Below are positions 10,757-19,085 of a stretch of 64,000 nucleotides of DNA, one piece after another (position 1 is the stretch's first letter; each line of letters starts with the position of its first letter). Origin of the DNA: an uncultured Bacteroidales bacterium (GTDB lineage Bacteria; Bacteroidota; Bacteroidia; Bacteroidales; UBA932); contig CALVDO010000007.1 of assembly GCA_944326355.1 (NCBI GenBank), positions 5,001 through 69,000 of the forward strand, written 5' to 3'. Position numbers and translations under genes: made by a program. The notes beneath the pieces are model-generated. The model ran no database searches and was not told where the DNA came from. It saw only the letters and a program-made list of their open reading frames with translations.

Positions 10757-10772
10757 ATGTGTTATATATTCG
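10744..10772 (+). promoter_or_regulatory. Possible promoter for the MFS-GH130-GH92 gene set
   Basis: TTG at 10744-10746, an 18-base spacer, then TATATTCG at 10765-10772, one mismatch from TAnnTTTG. The ATG of the MFS gene is 16 bases further on. Confidence 0.35.
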
Positions 10773-10787
10773 TATATTGCCACATAA

Positions 10788-12089
10788 ATGGATAACAAAA
10801 GAAATTCCCCTCTCACTTGGGTCCCGAGCGCATACTTCGCCATGGGTATGCCTTTCGTCATCTTGAACATGGTGTGTGTGCTGATGTTCAAGGGGCTCGG
10901 TGTCGAAGACAGCATGATTGCCCTGTGGACGTCTGTCATAATGTTCCCCTGGACTCTGAAGTTTCTCTGGAGTCCGTTTCTGGAGATGTTCAAGACGAAG
11001 AAGTTTTTTGTCGTCATCACGCAGCTCATATCCGGAGTCGGGTTCGGCCTCGTCGCCCTCGCCCTTCATCTTCCGCATTTCTTTGCCGTCTGCATAGCGG
11101 TTCTTGCCGTGATAGCGATGAGCGGCGCCACTCATGACATAGCGCTTGACGGTCTCTATATGTCCTCTCTCTCCACGCAGGAGCAGTCCAGATACATCGG
11201 CTGGCAGGGCGCGTTCTACAATCTCGCCAAGCTGCTCGCCACTGGACTCCTCGTCTATCTCGCCGGATTTCTCATCAAGACGGCAGTCAAAGGCGGGGCA
11301 TCAGAACACGACGCCTCCCTCTTCGCGTGGACGGTGATAATGGTCATCAGCGGCGTCATTCTGGTGCTCCTCGCGCTGTGGCATTCCAAAATGCTTCCTT
11401 CCGGAGGTGCGGCCGTACACCATGTGAAGACCGTGGGGGATTCGATGAGAGAGCTCGGAGAAGTCATAAGGGACTTCTTCACTAAGAAGCATATCTGGTG
11501 GTACATCCTCTTCATCATAATGTATCGTTTCGGAGAAGGATTCGTGATGAAGATTGTGCCGCTTTTCCTCAAGTCGGACATCGAGTCCGGCGGTCTCGGC
11601 CTTACTGAGCAGCAGATCGGGCTTTATTACGGGACTTTCGGTGCTGCCGCGTATGTGCTCGGCTCTCTTCTGGCCGGATACTACATATCGCATCTCGGGC
11701 TCAGGAAGGCCCTCTTTTCACTTGTGTGCATCTTCAACCTGCCGTTTCTGGTCTATGCGTTCTTCGCGTGGACTCAGCCTGACTCGATGGCTCTGATAGC
11801 CGTCGGAATCGTGTTCGAATACTTCGGCTACGGCTTCGGATTTGTCGGGCTTACGCTCTTCATGATGCAGCAGGTGGCCCCGGGAAAGCATCAGATGGCG
11901 CACTATGCCTTCGCTTCCGCGATAATGAATCTGTCAGTGATGGTTACCGGGGCGGTGTCCGGATTTTTGAGCGACGCCATGGGGTACAAGCTGTTTTTCA
12001 CGGTGATAATGGTGGCCGTCGTTCCGGTCTTCGTGATGACGCGCTTCCTGCCGTTCACCTATCCTGACAAGGACTCTGAGAAAAAGTAG
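10788..12089 (+). CDS. MFS sugar transporter, AmpG-like, of the N-glycan locus
   Basis: Inner-membrane carrier of 433 residues with about 12 hydrophobic helices and no signal peptide. The opening segment (LTWVPSAYFAMGMPFVILN) and the early loop WSPFLEMFKTKKFF resemble AmpG-like MFS proteins that Bacteroidetes place beside GH130 phosphorylases. By analogy with known N-glycan loci, the likely substrate is the disaccharide mannosyl-beta-1,4-N-acetylglucosamine left after periplasmic mannosidases have trimmed the glycan. The cargo is inferred from the neighbour at 12114 only. It is the first gene in a five-gene plus-strand run that ends at 21433. Confidence 0.85.
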   Translation: MDNKRNSPLTWVPSAYFAMGMPFVILNMVCVLMFKGLGVEDSMIALWTSVIMFPWTLKFLWSPFLEMFKTKKFFVVITQLISGVGFGLVALALHLPHFFAVCIAVLAVIAMSGATHDIALDGLYMSSLSTQEQSRYIGWQGAFYNLAKLLATGLLVYLAGFLIKTAVKGGASEHDASLFAWTVIMVISGVILVLLALWHSKMLPSGGAAVHHVKTVGDSMRELGEVIRDFFTKKHIWWYILFIIMYRFGEGFVMKIVPLFLKSDIESGGLGLTEQQIGLYYGTFGAAAYVLGSLLAGYYISHLGLRKALFSLVCIFNLPFLVYAFFAWTQPDSMALIAVGIVFEYFGYGFGFVGLTLFMMQQVAPGKHQMAHYAFASAIMNLSVMVTGAVSGFLSDAMGYKLFFTVIMVAVVPVFVMTRFLPFTYPDKDSEKK

Positions 12090-12113
12090 AACATCATATA
12101 GCAATAATAAAAA

Positions 12114-13115
12114 ATGGGAAAAGAGATAAGAATTGAAGGCAGTCCGCTGCCGCAGATGCCGTGGGAGGAGCGTCCTGCGGGGTCTTCTTCAGTGATGTGG
12201 AGATATTCGGCCAATCCGGTCATTCCGCGGGATCTGCTTCCTGCCTCAAACAGCATATTCAACTCTGCTGTAGTGCCTTTCAAGGACGGGTTTGCCGGAG
12301 TGTTCCGCTGCGACGACACCAACAGGAGAATGAGGCTTCATGTGGGTTTTTCGGCCGATGGAATCAAATGGGACATCAACCCTGAGATGCTGCGCTTCGA
12401 GTGCGCCGATCCCGAGGTCGGGGAATGGGTGTACGGATACGATCCCCGCGTCTGCCGCATTGACGACAGGTATTACGTGACATGGTGCAACGGTTATCAC
12501 GGTCCGACAATCGGAGTGGCCTGGACTGACGACTTCAAGACCTTCCACCAGCTCGAGAACGCATTTCTGCCGTACAACAGGAACGGAGTGATGTTCCCGC
12601 GCAAGATCAACGGCCGGTTCGCGATGCTCTCCCGCCCGAGCGATACGGGGCATACTGCATTCGGAGACATATTCTATTCGGAGTCGCCGGATCTCGAGTT
12701 CTGGGGACATCACCGTCATGTCATGGCTCCTGCGGCGTTCGAGACGAGCGCATGGCAGTGCATGAAGATAGGCGCGGGCCCTATTCCGATCGAGACTTCG
12801 GAGGGCTGGCTCATGTTCTATCACGGAGTTCTCCGCTCATGCAACGGCTATGTGTATTCATTCGGTTCCGCCCTGCTTGATCTCGACCGTCCGTGGAAAG
12901 TGCTCGCACGCAGCGGCCCGTATCTCATATCTCCGCAGAAGGACTACGAGTGCATGGGCGATGTCCCGAACGTTACCTTCCCTTGCGCCGCGCTCCACGA
13001 TCCGGAGACCGGCAGGGTGGCGGTCTACTATGGTTGCGCAGATACGGTTACCGGGCTGGCTTTCGGCTACATACCGGAGATAATCGACTTCACGAAGAGG
13101 ACGAGCATCATCTGA
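12114..13115 (+). CDS. GH130 beta-1,4-mannoside phosphorylase (mannosyl-GlcNAc type likely)
   Basis: Cytoplasmic glycoside phosphorylase of 333 residues with no signal peptide. GH130 enzymes split beta-mannosides with inorganic phosphate, giving mannose-1-phosphate and the acceptor sugar. The YGYDPRV motif places the catalytic aspartate at D110, and the five-blade propeller pattern continues through [32 protein letters not shown] and [19 protein letters not shown]. Its length and N-terminus resemble GH130_2 proteins acting on mannosyl-beta-1,4-GlcNAc, the core disaccharide of N-glycans. Placement between a transporter and three GH92 genes supports that role. A mannosyl-glucose specificity cannot be excluded from sequence alone. 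Confidence 0.9.
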   Translation: MGKEIRIEGSPLPQMPWEERPAGSSSVMWRYSANPVIPRDLLPASNSIFNSAVVPFKDGFAGVFRCDDTNRRMRLHVGFSADGIKWDINPEMLRFECADPEVGEWVYGYDPRVCRIDDRYYVTWCNGYHGPTIGVAWTDDFKTFHQLENAFLPYNRNGVMFPRKINGRFAMLSRPSDTGHTAFGDIFYSESPDLEFWGHHRHVMAPAAFETSAWQCMKIGAGPIPIETSEGWLMFYHGVLRSCNGYVYSFGSALLDLDRPWKVLARSGPYLISPQKDYECMGDVPNVTFPCAALHDPETGRVAVYYGCADTVTGLAFGYIPEIIDFTKRTSII

Positions 13116-13215
13116 CCTGCCTGTACCGATATGCCCGTGGCGCCGGTCCGCACTTGTGCGTCCGGCTGCCGCGGATGCTGATTCCGAAGACTCAAACAAT
13201 CCTGAACCATACCGC

Positions 13216-15534
13216 ATGAAACTGAATCTGATGATCCTGCTGGCCATCCCGGCCATATCATTGCCTTTGTATGCGGGGACTCCCGAGCCATCCTGCTTCC
13301 GTGAAGCGGCGGAGGAGACTGCCGCTGCTGAGGAGGACTGCGACGTCCTCCGCCATGTCGACCCGTTCATCGGAACGACCAATTTCGGAACGACCAATCC
13401 CGGAGCAGTATGCCCGAACGGGATGATGTCAGTCGCTCCGTTCAACGTGATGGGCTCGGACCTTAACGTCTATGACAAGGACAGTCGCTGGTGGTCGACT
13501 CCGTATTGTCATGAAAACAGCTTCTTCACTGGATTCTCTCATGTCAATCTCAGCGGCGTTGGCTGTCCGGAGCTGGGCTCTCTGCTCACGATGCCTACGG
13601 CCGGGCCGCTTCAGGTCGACTACCGGCTGTACGGTTCGGAATATGAGGAGGAGACCGCTTCTCCAGGCTATTATTCCAATCTTCTGACAGCATACGGAAT
13701 CCGCACCGAGGTCACGGCCACGATGAGGACTTCGGCGGAGAGATACACTTTCCCGGAAGGACGCGGCAACATCCTGCTCAATCTCGGTGAGGGGCTCACC
13801 AACGAGACCGGAGCGATGGTGCGCAGGGTGAGCGATACCGAGATAGAGGGAATGAAGCTGATGGGCACGTTCTGCTATAATCCTCAGGCTGTATTCCCTA
13901 TCTATTTCGTGGCGCGCGTCAGCAAGGCGCCCGCGCAGTCTGGCTACTGGAAGAAGCAGCGCCCCATGAAGGGTGTTGAGGCGGAGTGGACTCCTGACAA
14001 CGGCACCTATAAGCTCTACACCTCATACGGTCGCGAGCTTGCCGGAGACGACATAGGCTACTGGTTCTCCTTCGACACAGAGGAAGGCGAGCAGATAGTC
14101 CTGTCTATGGGAGTGTCGTTCGTCAGCATCGAGAACGCGAGACAGAATCTTGACGCAGAACAGTCCGGTCTGGGCTTTGACGAAGTGAAGGCCGCCGCAG
14201 AGAGGCTGTGGCGTAATGATCTCTCCCGCATAAGGGTAAGCGGCGGGACGCAGGAGCAGAAGACCGTGTTCTATACCGCTCTGTACCACACGCTGATACA
14301 CCCGAACGTGCTCAGTGACGTCAACGGGGAATACCCTCTGATGGAGAGCTTCGGGACAGGAAAGGCCGAGGACGGGCATTTGAGATATACCGTGTTCTCT
14401 CTCTGGGACACATATCGCAATCTGCACCAGCTGATGACTCTTCTGTATCCTGACCGCCAGACAGACATGGTCAGGTCCATGATAGGGATATATGAGGAAT
14501 GGGGCTGGATGCCGAAATGGGAACTGTACGGAAGGGAGACCTTCACAATGGAAGGTGACCCGGCGATTCCGGTGATTGCAGACACATGGTTCAAAGGCTT
14601 GAGAGACTTTGACATAGAGAAGGCCTACGAGGCTTTTGTCAAGTCTGCCTCCACTCCGGGGGCGCAGAACAGGATGCGTCCCGACATAGACCCTTACATC
14701 GAGAAGGGGTATATTCCGCTCGGAGTCTACGCCGCAGACCTGTCGGGAGACAATGCCGTGTCTCACGCTCTGGAATATTACATCGCGGACCATGCCCTCT
14801 CCCTCCTTGCTGATTCTCTCGGAAGAGAGGACGATGCGGAGCGCTTCAGGAAGGCTTCGCTCGGGTACAGGCATTACTACTGTCCGGAATACGGCACGCT
14901 CCGCCCTCTGATGGCTGACGGCACGTTTTATTCTCCGTTCAATCCTCGGCAGGGGGAGAACTTCGAGACTGCTCCGGGATTTCATGAGGGAAGTGCATGG
15001 AACTACACTTTTTATGTTCCGCATGACATAGACGGGCTTGCGAAGCTCATGGGCGGCAGAAAGAAATTCGTGGAGAAGCTTCAGTCGGTCTTTGATCTGG
15101 GCCTGTATGATCCTGCAAATGAGCCGGACATCGCGTACCCGTATCTGTTCAGCCGTTTCAGGGGAGAGGAATGGAGGACGCAGAAGACCGTCAGAGAGCT
15201 TCTCGACAAGCATTACAAAGCTGCTCCGGACGGGATTCCGGGCAATGATGACACGGGGACTATGTCTGCATGGGCCGTGTTCTCCATGATGGGTTTCTAT
15301 CCTGACTGCCCGGGAGAGCCGTACTATACTCTCGTGGCTCCCGTATTCGACCGGGTTGAGATAGATCTCGATCCGTCTGTCCACGACGGCTGTTCTCTCC
15401 TTGTGATAGAGAACAGGGCAAAAGGCTTTGCAGACAGGGTAAAGGCGGACGGGAAGCCTCTCGGAAGCTTCCGCATTAGCCATCATGACCTTCTCAAGGC
15501 AGGACATCTGATCTTTGAATCAAAAGACAATTAA
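13216..15534 (+). CDS. GH92 alpha-mannosidase (first of three)
   Basis: Secreted calcium-dependent exo-alpha-mannosidase of 772 residues. I chose the ATG at 13216 because it opens directly into a signal peptide (MKLNLMILLAIPAISLPLYA); the ATG at 13156 would add 20 charged residues. The mature protein begins VDPFIGTTNFGTTNPGAVCPNGMM, the GH92 start signature. The general-acid motif appears as HEGSAWNYTF (usually EGNAW) and the base motif as GNDDTGTMSAW near residue 690. No lipobox is seen, so it is probably soluble in the periplasm. The next GH92 gene begins two bases after its stop. Linkage preference (alpha-1,2, 1,3 or 1,4) cannot be read from the sequence. Confidence 0.94.
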   Translation: MKLNLMILLAIPAISLPLYAGTPEPSCFREAAEETAAAEEDCDVLRHVDPFIGTTNFGTTNPGAVCPNGMMSVAPFNVMGSDLNVYDKDSRWWSTPYCHENSFFTGFSHVNLSGVGCPELGSLLTMPTAGPLQVDYRLYGSEYEEETASPGYYSNLLTAYGIRTEVTATMRTSAERYTFPEGRGNILLNLGEGLTNETGAMVRRVSDTEIEGMKLMGTFCYNPQAVFPIYFVARVSKAPAQSGYWKKQRPMKGVEAEWTPDNGTYKLYTSYGRELAGDDIGYWFSFDTEEGEQIVLSMGVSFVSIENARQNLDAEQSGLGFDEVKAAAERLWRNDLSRIRVSGGTQEQKTVFYTALYHTLIHPNVLSDVNGEYPLMESFGTGKAEDGHLRYTVFSLWDTYRNLHQLMTLLYPDRQTDMVRSMIGIYEEWGWMPKWELYGRETFTMEGDPAIPVIADTWFKGLRDFDIEKAYEAFVKSASTPGAQNRMRPDIDPYIEKGYIPLGVYAADLSGDNAVSHALEYYIADHALSLLADSLGREDDAERFRKASLGYRHYYCPEYGTLRPLMADGTFYSPFNPRQGENFETAPGFHEGSAWNYTFYVPHDIDGLAKLMGGRKKFVEKLQSVFDLGLYDPANEPDIAYPYLFSRFRGEEWRTQKTVRELLDKHYKAAPDGIPGNDDTGTMSAWAVFSMMGFYPDCPGEPYYTLVAPVFDRVEIDLDPSVHDGCSLLVIENRAKGFADRVKADGKPLGSFRISHHDLLKAGHLIFESKDN

Positions 15535-15536
15535 AT

Positions 15537-18500
15537 ATGAAGAACATGAAAAAGAATATCCTCATGACCGCGATTCTTGTCGCGGCGGCTTTCGGGTGCT
15601 CGTCTCCTCAGCAGACGCGGGAGTATACGGGCTATGTCGACACGAGGATAGGCACGGGAGGACATGGACATGTGTTTGTCGGCGCAAACGTGCCTTTCGG
15701 CTTCGTCCAGCTCGGGCCGACAAGCATTCCGGAGGAATGGGACTGGGTATCAGGCTATCACGAGAGCGATTCGACAGTCATCGGCTTTTCGCACACGCAT
15801 CTCAGCGGCACCGGAATCGGTGATCTGTTCGATGTCACGGTGATGCCTGTGACAGGAGAAGTGACCTATGCGAGGGGCACTGCGGATGATCCCGAGTCAG
15901 GAATGTGGTCTTATGCCGACAGAAGCAGGGAAGTCTCACGCCCCGGATACTACAGCGTGCCGCTCGAGAGGTATGGCATTACGGCGGAGATGACCGCAAC
16001 GGCAAGAGTCGGAATGCACCGCTACACCTTCCCTGAGGCCTCTGACGCCGCGGTAATCTTCGATCTGGAGAACGGCGGATGCTGGGACGATCCGGTCAGG
16101 ACCGAGATGAAGGCCGTGGGCAACAGCATGATTGAAGGCTGCCGCTGGTCTGCCGGCTGGGCATCAGACCAGAGGATATATTTCGTGGCCGAGTTCTCCC
16201 GCCCGTTCGACAGCTTTATCCTGAACGGAAAGGACGACATGTACGGCAGTGCTTCGTTCAGTACTTCTGAAGGAGAGCAGATCATGCTCAAGGTGGCTCT
16301 CTCGCCGGTGAGTGTCGAGGGCGCGAGAAAGAATCTCGAGGCCGAGCTCCCGGGCTGGAATTTCGAGGCCGTGGCTGACGCTGCCGATGCCGCCTGGAAT
16401 GAGGAGCTTTCCAAGATAAAGATCGAGACGGCCGATGAGTCCGCAAGAAAAATATTCTATACGGCACTATATCACACGATGATAGCCCCGTCCGTCTTCT
16501 GCGACGTGGACGGCTCGTACTACGGGGCGGACCATCAGGTCCACGGTCCGGAGGGCTTCGTCAACTACACGACCTTCTCACTCTGGGACACATACAGAGC
16601 AGCCATGCCGCTGATGACCATCATCCACCAGGAGAAGATGCCTGACGTCATCAACACGATGCTCAACATCTACAGCCAGCAGGGGAAGCTCCCGGTATGG
16701 CATCTGATGGGCTGCGAGACCGACTGTATGGTGGGCAACCCGGGCATAATGCCTGTAGCCGACGCCATCATCAAAGGCTTCGGCGGATTTGACAGGGAGC
16801 TCGCCTTCGAAGCGCTTAAGGAGTCGGCCATGCTGCCGGAAAGAGGACAGGATCTCAGAATGAAATACGGCTACATCCCTTGTGACCTCTTCAATGAGGC
16901 CGTGGCCTATGATATGGAATATGCCATCGCCGACGCTTCCGTGGCCGCTGCCGCAAAGGCTCTCGGCAAGGATGAGGACTACAGGCATTTCCTCGACAGA
17001 AGTCACTCGTACCGCAATTTCTTCGATGCGCAGACCGGCTTCATGAGGGGCAGGGACTCGAAGGGACGTTTCCGCACACCGTTCAACCCGTATGCGTCGA
17101 CACACAGGGCTGACGACTATTGCGAAGGCAACGCATGGCAATATACATGGCTTGCTCCGCAGGACTTCCGCGGCCTTGTGGGCTGCTTCGGCTCGAAAGA
17201 GGCTTTCCTCGCCGGACTCGATTCTCTCTTCACCGCTTCTTCGGTGATTGAAGGCGAGGCGTCCCCGGACATTTCCGGACTCATGGGCCAGTATGCCCAC
17301 GGCAACGAGCCGAGCCACCATATAATATATTTCTACACGATGGCCGGACAGCCGTGGAAAACCGCCGACAAGGTGAGACATGTGCTCGGAAACCTCTATC
17401 ATGATGCTCCTGACGGTCTTTCAGGCAACGAGGACGTAGGGCAGATGTCGGCATGGTACATCCTCTCGTCTCTTGGATTCTATCAGGTCAATCCTGCCGA
17501 GCCTCGCTACTGGTTCGGCTCGCCGCTCTTCGACAAGGCTTCGGTCAGAGTGCCTGGAGGAGAATTTACGATAATAGCTGAAGGCAACTCATCCGAAAAC
17601 AAGTACATACAGAAAGTCTATCTCGACGGCAAGCCTTACACCAGGCCGTATCTTGAATATGCCGACATAAAGGCCGGAAGCACGCTTACCTTCATCATGG
17701 GCTCAGAGCCTGCGATCTGGTACTGCCCGGATGACCCGCAGGAGTTCGCCTCCAGACGTCCGGCTCAGGAAGACAGGCTCTTCACTTCTAAGGCCGTTGA
17801 GGACGAGATTGCGAGGGTGACTTCCATGCTGACAAATCCGAAGCTCGCGTGGATGTTCGCCAACTGCTTCCCGAACACTCTTGACACCACTGTCCACTAT
17901 TATGAGGATGAGGACGGCAATCCGGACACATTCGTGTACACAGGCGACATTCCCGCCATGTGGATGAGAGATTCCGGAGCGCAGGTATGGCCTTATGTGC
18001 AGTTTGTCGACAGGGATCCGGAGCTCGCGAAGATGATAGCCGGCGTCATCAACAGGCAGATGAAATTTCTGTGCATCGACCCTTACGCCAACGCCTTCAA
18101 TGTCTCTCCGAACGGAGCCGGCAATCCTGCCGACGGCAATCCGCGTGACCCCAATGTCTTTGAGCGCAAGTGGGAGCTTGACTCTCACTGCTATCCGATA
18201 AGGCTCGCATACGAATACTGGAAAAAGACGGGCGACGAGTCTGTCTTCGGTCCGGTATGGGAAGAGGCCGTGGGGAAGATGCTGGCCGTGATGCGTGAGC
18301 AGCAGAGGAAAAACGGGTATGGAGAATACACTTTCCTCAGAGTTACGGACAGGCAGCTCGACACGAAATGCGTTGTCGGCAACGGAAATCCGGCCAGATA
18401 CACCGGTCTGATAGCCTCTTCTTTCAGACCTTCCGACGACGCCACGACATTTGAATTTCTTGTGCCGTCCAACTTCATGGCGGTGAGTTCGCTGCGCAAG

Positions 18501-19085
18501 GCTGCGGAGATACTTTCCGAAGTGAACGGCAACGAGACTCTCGCCTCGGAATGCAGGTCTCTCGCGTCGGAAGTCGAGGCCGCGCTTAAGGAGCACGCGG
18601 TGTATGAGCATCCGAAATACGGAAAGATATACGCTTTTGAGGTGGACGGCTACGGCAACAGGTATCTCATGGACGACGCCAACGTGCCTTCGCTTCTGGC
18701 TATGGCCTACCTCGGCGATGTCCCTGCCGACGATCCGATATACATGAACACGAGACGCTTCGTCTGGAGCGAGGACAATCCGTGGTTCTTCCGCGGCAGG
18801 GCGGGCGAGGGAATCGGTGGCCCGCACATCGGGGTAGAGGTGATCTGGCCGATGAGCATCATGATGAGAGCATTCACCGCTACTGATGACGCCGAAATCC
18901 AGGACTGCATCCGTCAGCTTCTCATAACCGATGCAGGCACCGGCTTCATCCACGAGTCCTTCCACAAGGATGACGCCTCGAAATTCACCCGCGAGTGGTT
19001 CGCATGGCAGAACACTCTTTTCGGAGAGCTTGTTCTCAAGCTTGTCAACGAGAGCAAGACAGACCTTCTGAACGAAATCAAATGA
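15537..19085 (+). CDS. Two-domain alpha-mannosidase: GH92 fused to GH125
   Basis: Lipoprotein of 1182 residues holding two complete exo-mannosidase domains. Residues about 1-21 are a signal peptide ending in a lipobox (AAFGC). Residues about 28-735 are GH92: opening GYVDTRIGTGGHGHVFVGAN, acid E530 in EGNAW, base D633 in GNEDVGQMSAW. From about residue 745 to the end is GH125 (exo-alpha-1,6-mannosidase): TGDIPAMWMRDSGAQVWPY, FERKWELDSHCYP and RGRAGEGIGGPHIG. Pairing GH92 with GH125 in one chain would remove alpha-1,2/1,3 branches and the alpha-1,6 arm together. The residues after the lipid cysteine (SSPQQT) are not acidic, which suggests a periplasm-facing lipoprotein. Confidence 0.94.
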   Translation: MKNMKKNILMTAILVAAAFGCSSPQQTREYTGYVDTRIGTGGHGHVFVGANVPFGFVQLGPTSIPEEWDWVSGYHESDSTVIGFSHTHLSGTGIGDLFDVTVMPVTGEVTYARGTADDPESGMWSYADRSREVSRPGYYSVPLERYGITAEMTATARVGMHRYTFPEASDAAVIFDLENGGCWDDPVRTEMKAVGNSMIEGCRWSAGWASDQRIYFVAEFSRPFDSFILNGKDDMYGSASFSTSEGEQIMLKVALSPVSVEGARKNLEAELPGWNFEAVADAADAAWNEELSKIKIETADESARKIFYTALYHTMIAPSVFCDVDGSYYGADHQVHGPEGFVNYTTFSLWDTYRAAMPLMTIIHQEKMPDVINTMLNIYSQQGKLPVWHLMGCETDCMVGNPGIMPVADAIIKGFGGFDRELAFEALKESAMLPERGQDLRMKYGYIPCDLFNEAVAYDMEYAIADASVAAAAKALGKDEDYRHFLDRSHSYRNFFDAQTGFMRGRDSKGRFRTPFNPYASTHRADDYCEGNAWQYTWLAPQDFRGLVGCFGSKEAFLAGLDSLFTASSVIEGEASPDISGLMGQYAHGNEPSHHIIYFYTMAGQPWKTADKVRHVLGNLYHDAPDGLSGNEDVGQMSAWYILSSLGFYQVNPAEPRYWFGSPLFDKASVRVPGGEFTIIAEGNSSENKYIQKVYLDGKPYTRPYLEYADIKAGSTLTFIMGSEPAIWYCPDDPQEFASRRPAQEDRLFTSKAVEDEIARVTSMLTNPKLAWMFANCFPNTLDTTVHYYEDEDGNPDTFVYTGDIPAMWMRDSGAQVWPYVQFVDRDPELAKMIAGVINRQMKFLCIDPYANAFNVSPNGAGNPADGNPRDPNVFERKWELDSHCYPIRLAYEYWKKTGDESVFGPVWEEAVGKMLAVMREQQRKNGYGEYTFLRVTDRQLDTKCVVGNGNPARYTGLIASSFRPSDDATTFEFLVPSNFMAVSSLRKAAEILSEVNGNETLASECRSLASEVEAALKEHAVYEHPKYGKIYAFEVDGYGNRYLMDDANVPSLLAMAYLGDVPADDPIYMNTRRFVWSEDNPWFFRGRAGEGIGGPHIGVEVIWPMSIMMRAFTATDDAEIQDCIRQLLITDAGTGFIHESFHKDDASKFTREWFAWQNTLFGELVLKLVNESKTDLLNEIK

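Noticed and set aside
13156..13215. Earlier ATG for the first GH92 gene
   Set aside because: Would place 20 charged residues before an obvious signal peptide that starts at 13216.
14023..15507. 494-codon minus-strand frame opposite the first GH92 gene
   Set aside because: Mirror of a well-supported gene; no domain or signal peptide seen.
18995..19081. Earlier ATG for the third GH92 gene, inside the preceding GH125 domain
   Set aside because: Would overlap the upstream gene by 87 bases and bury the lipoprotein signal peptide.
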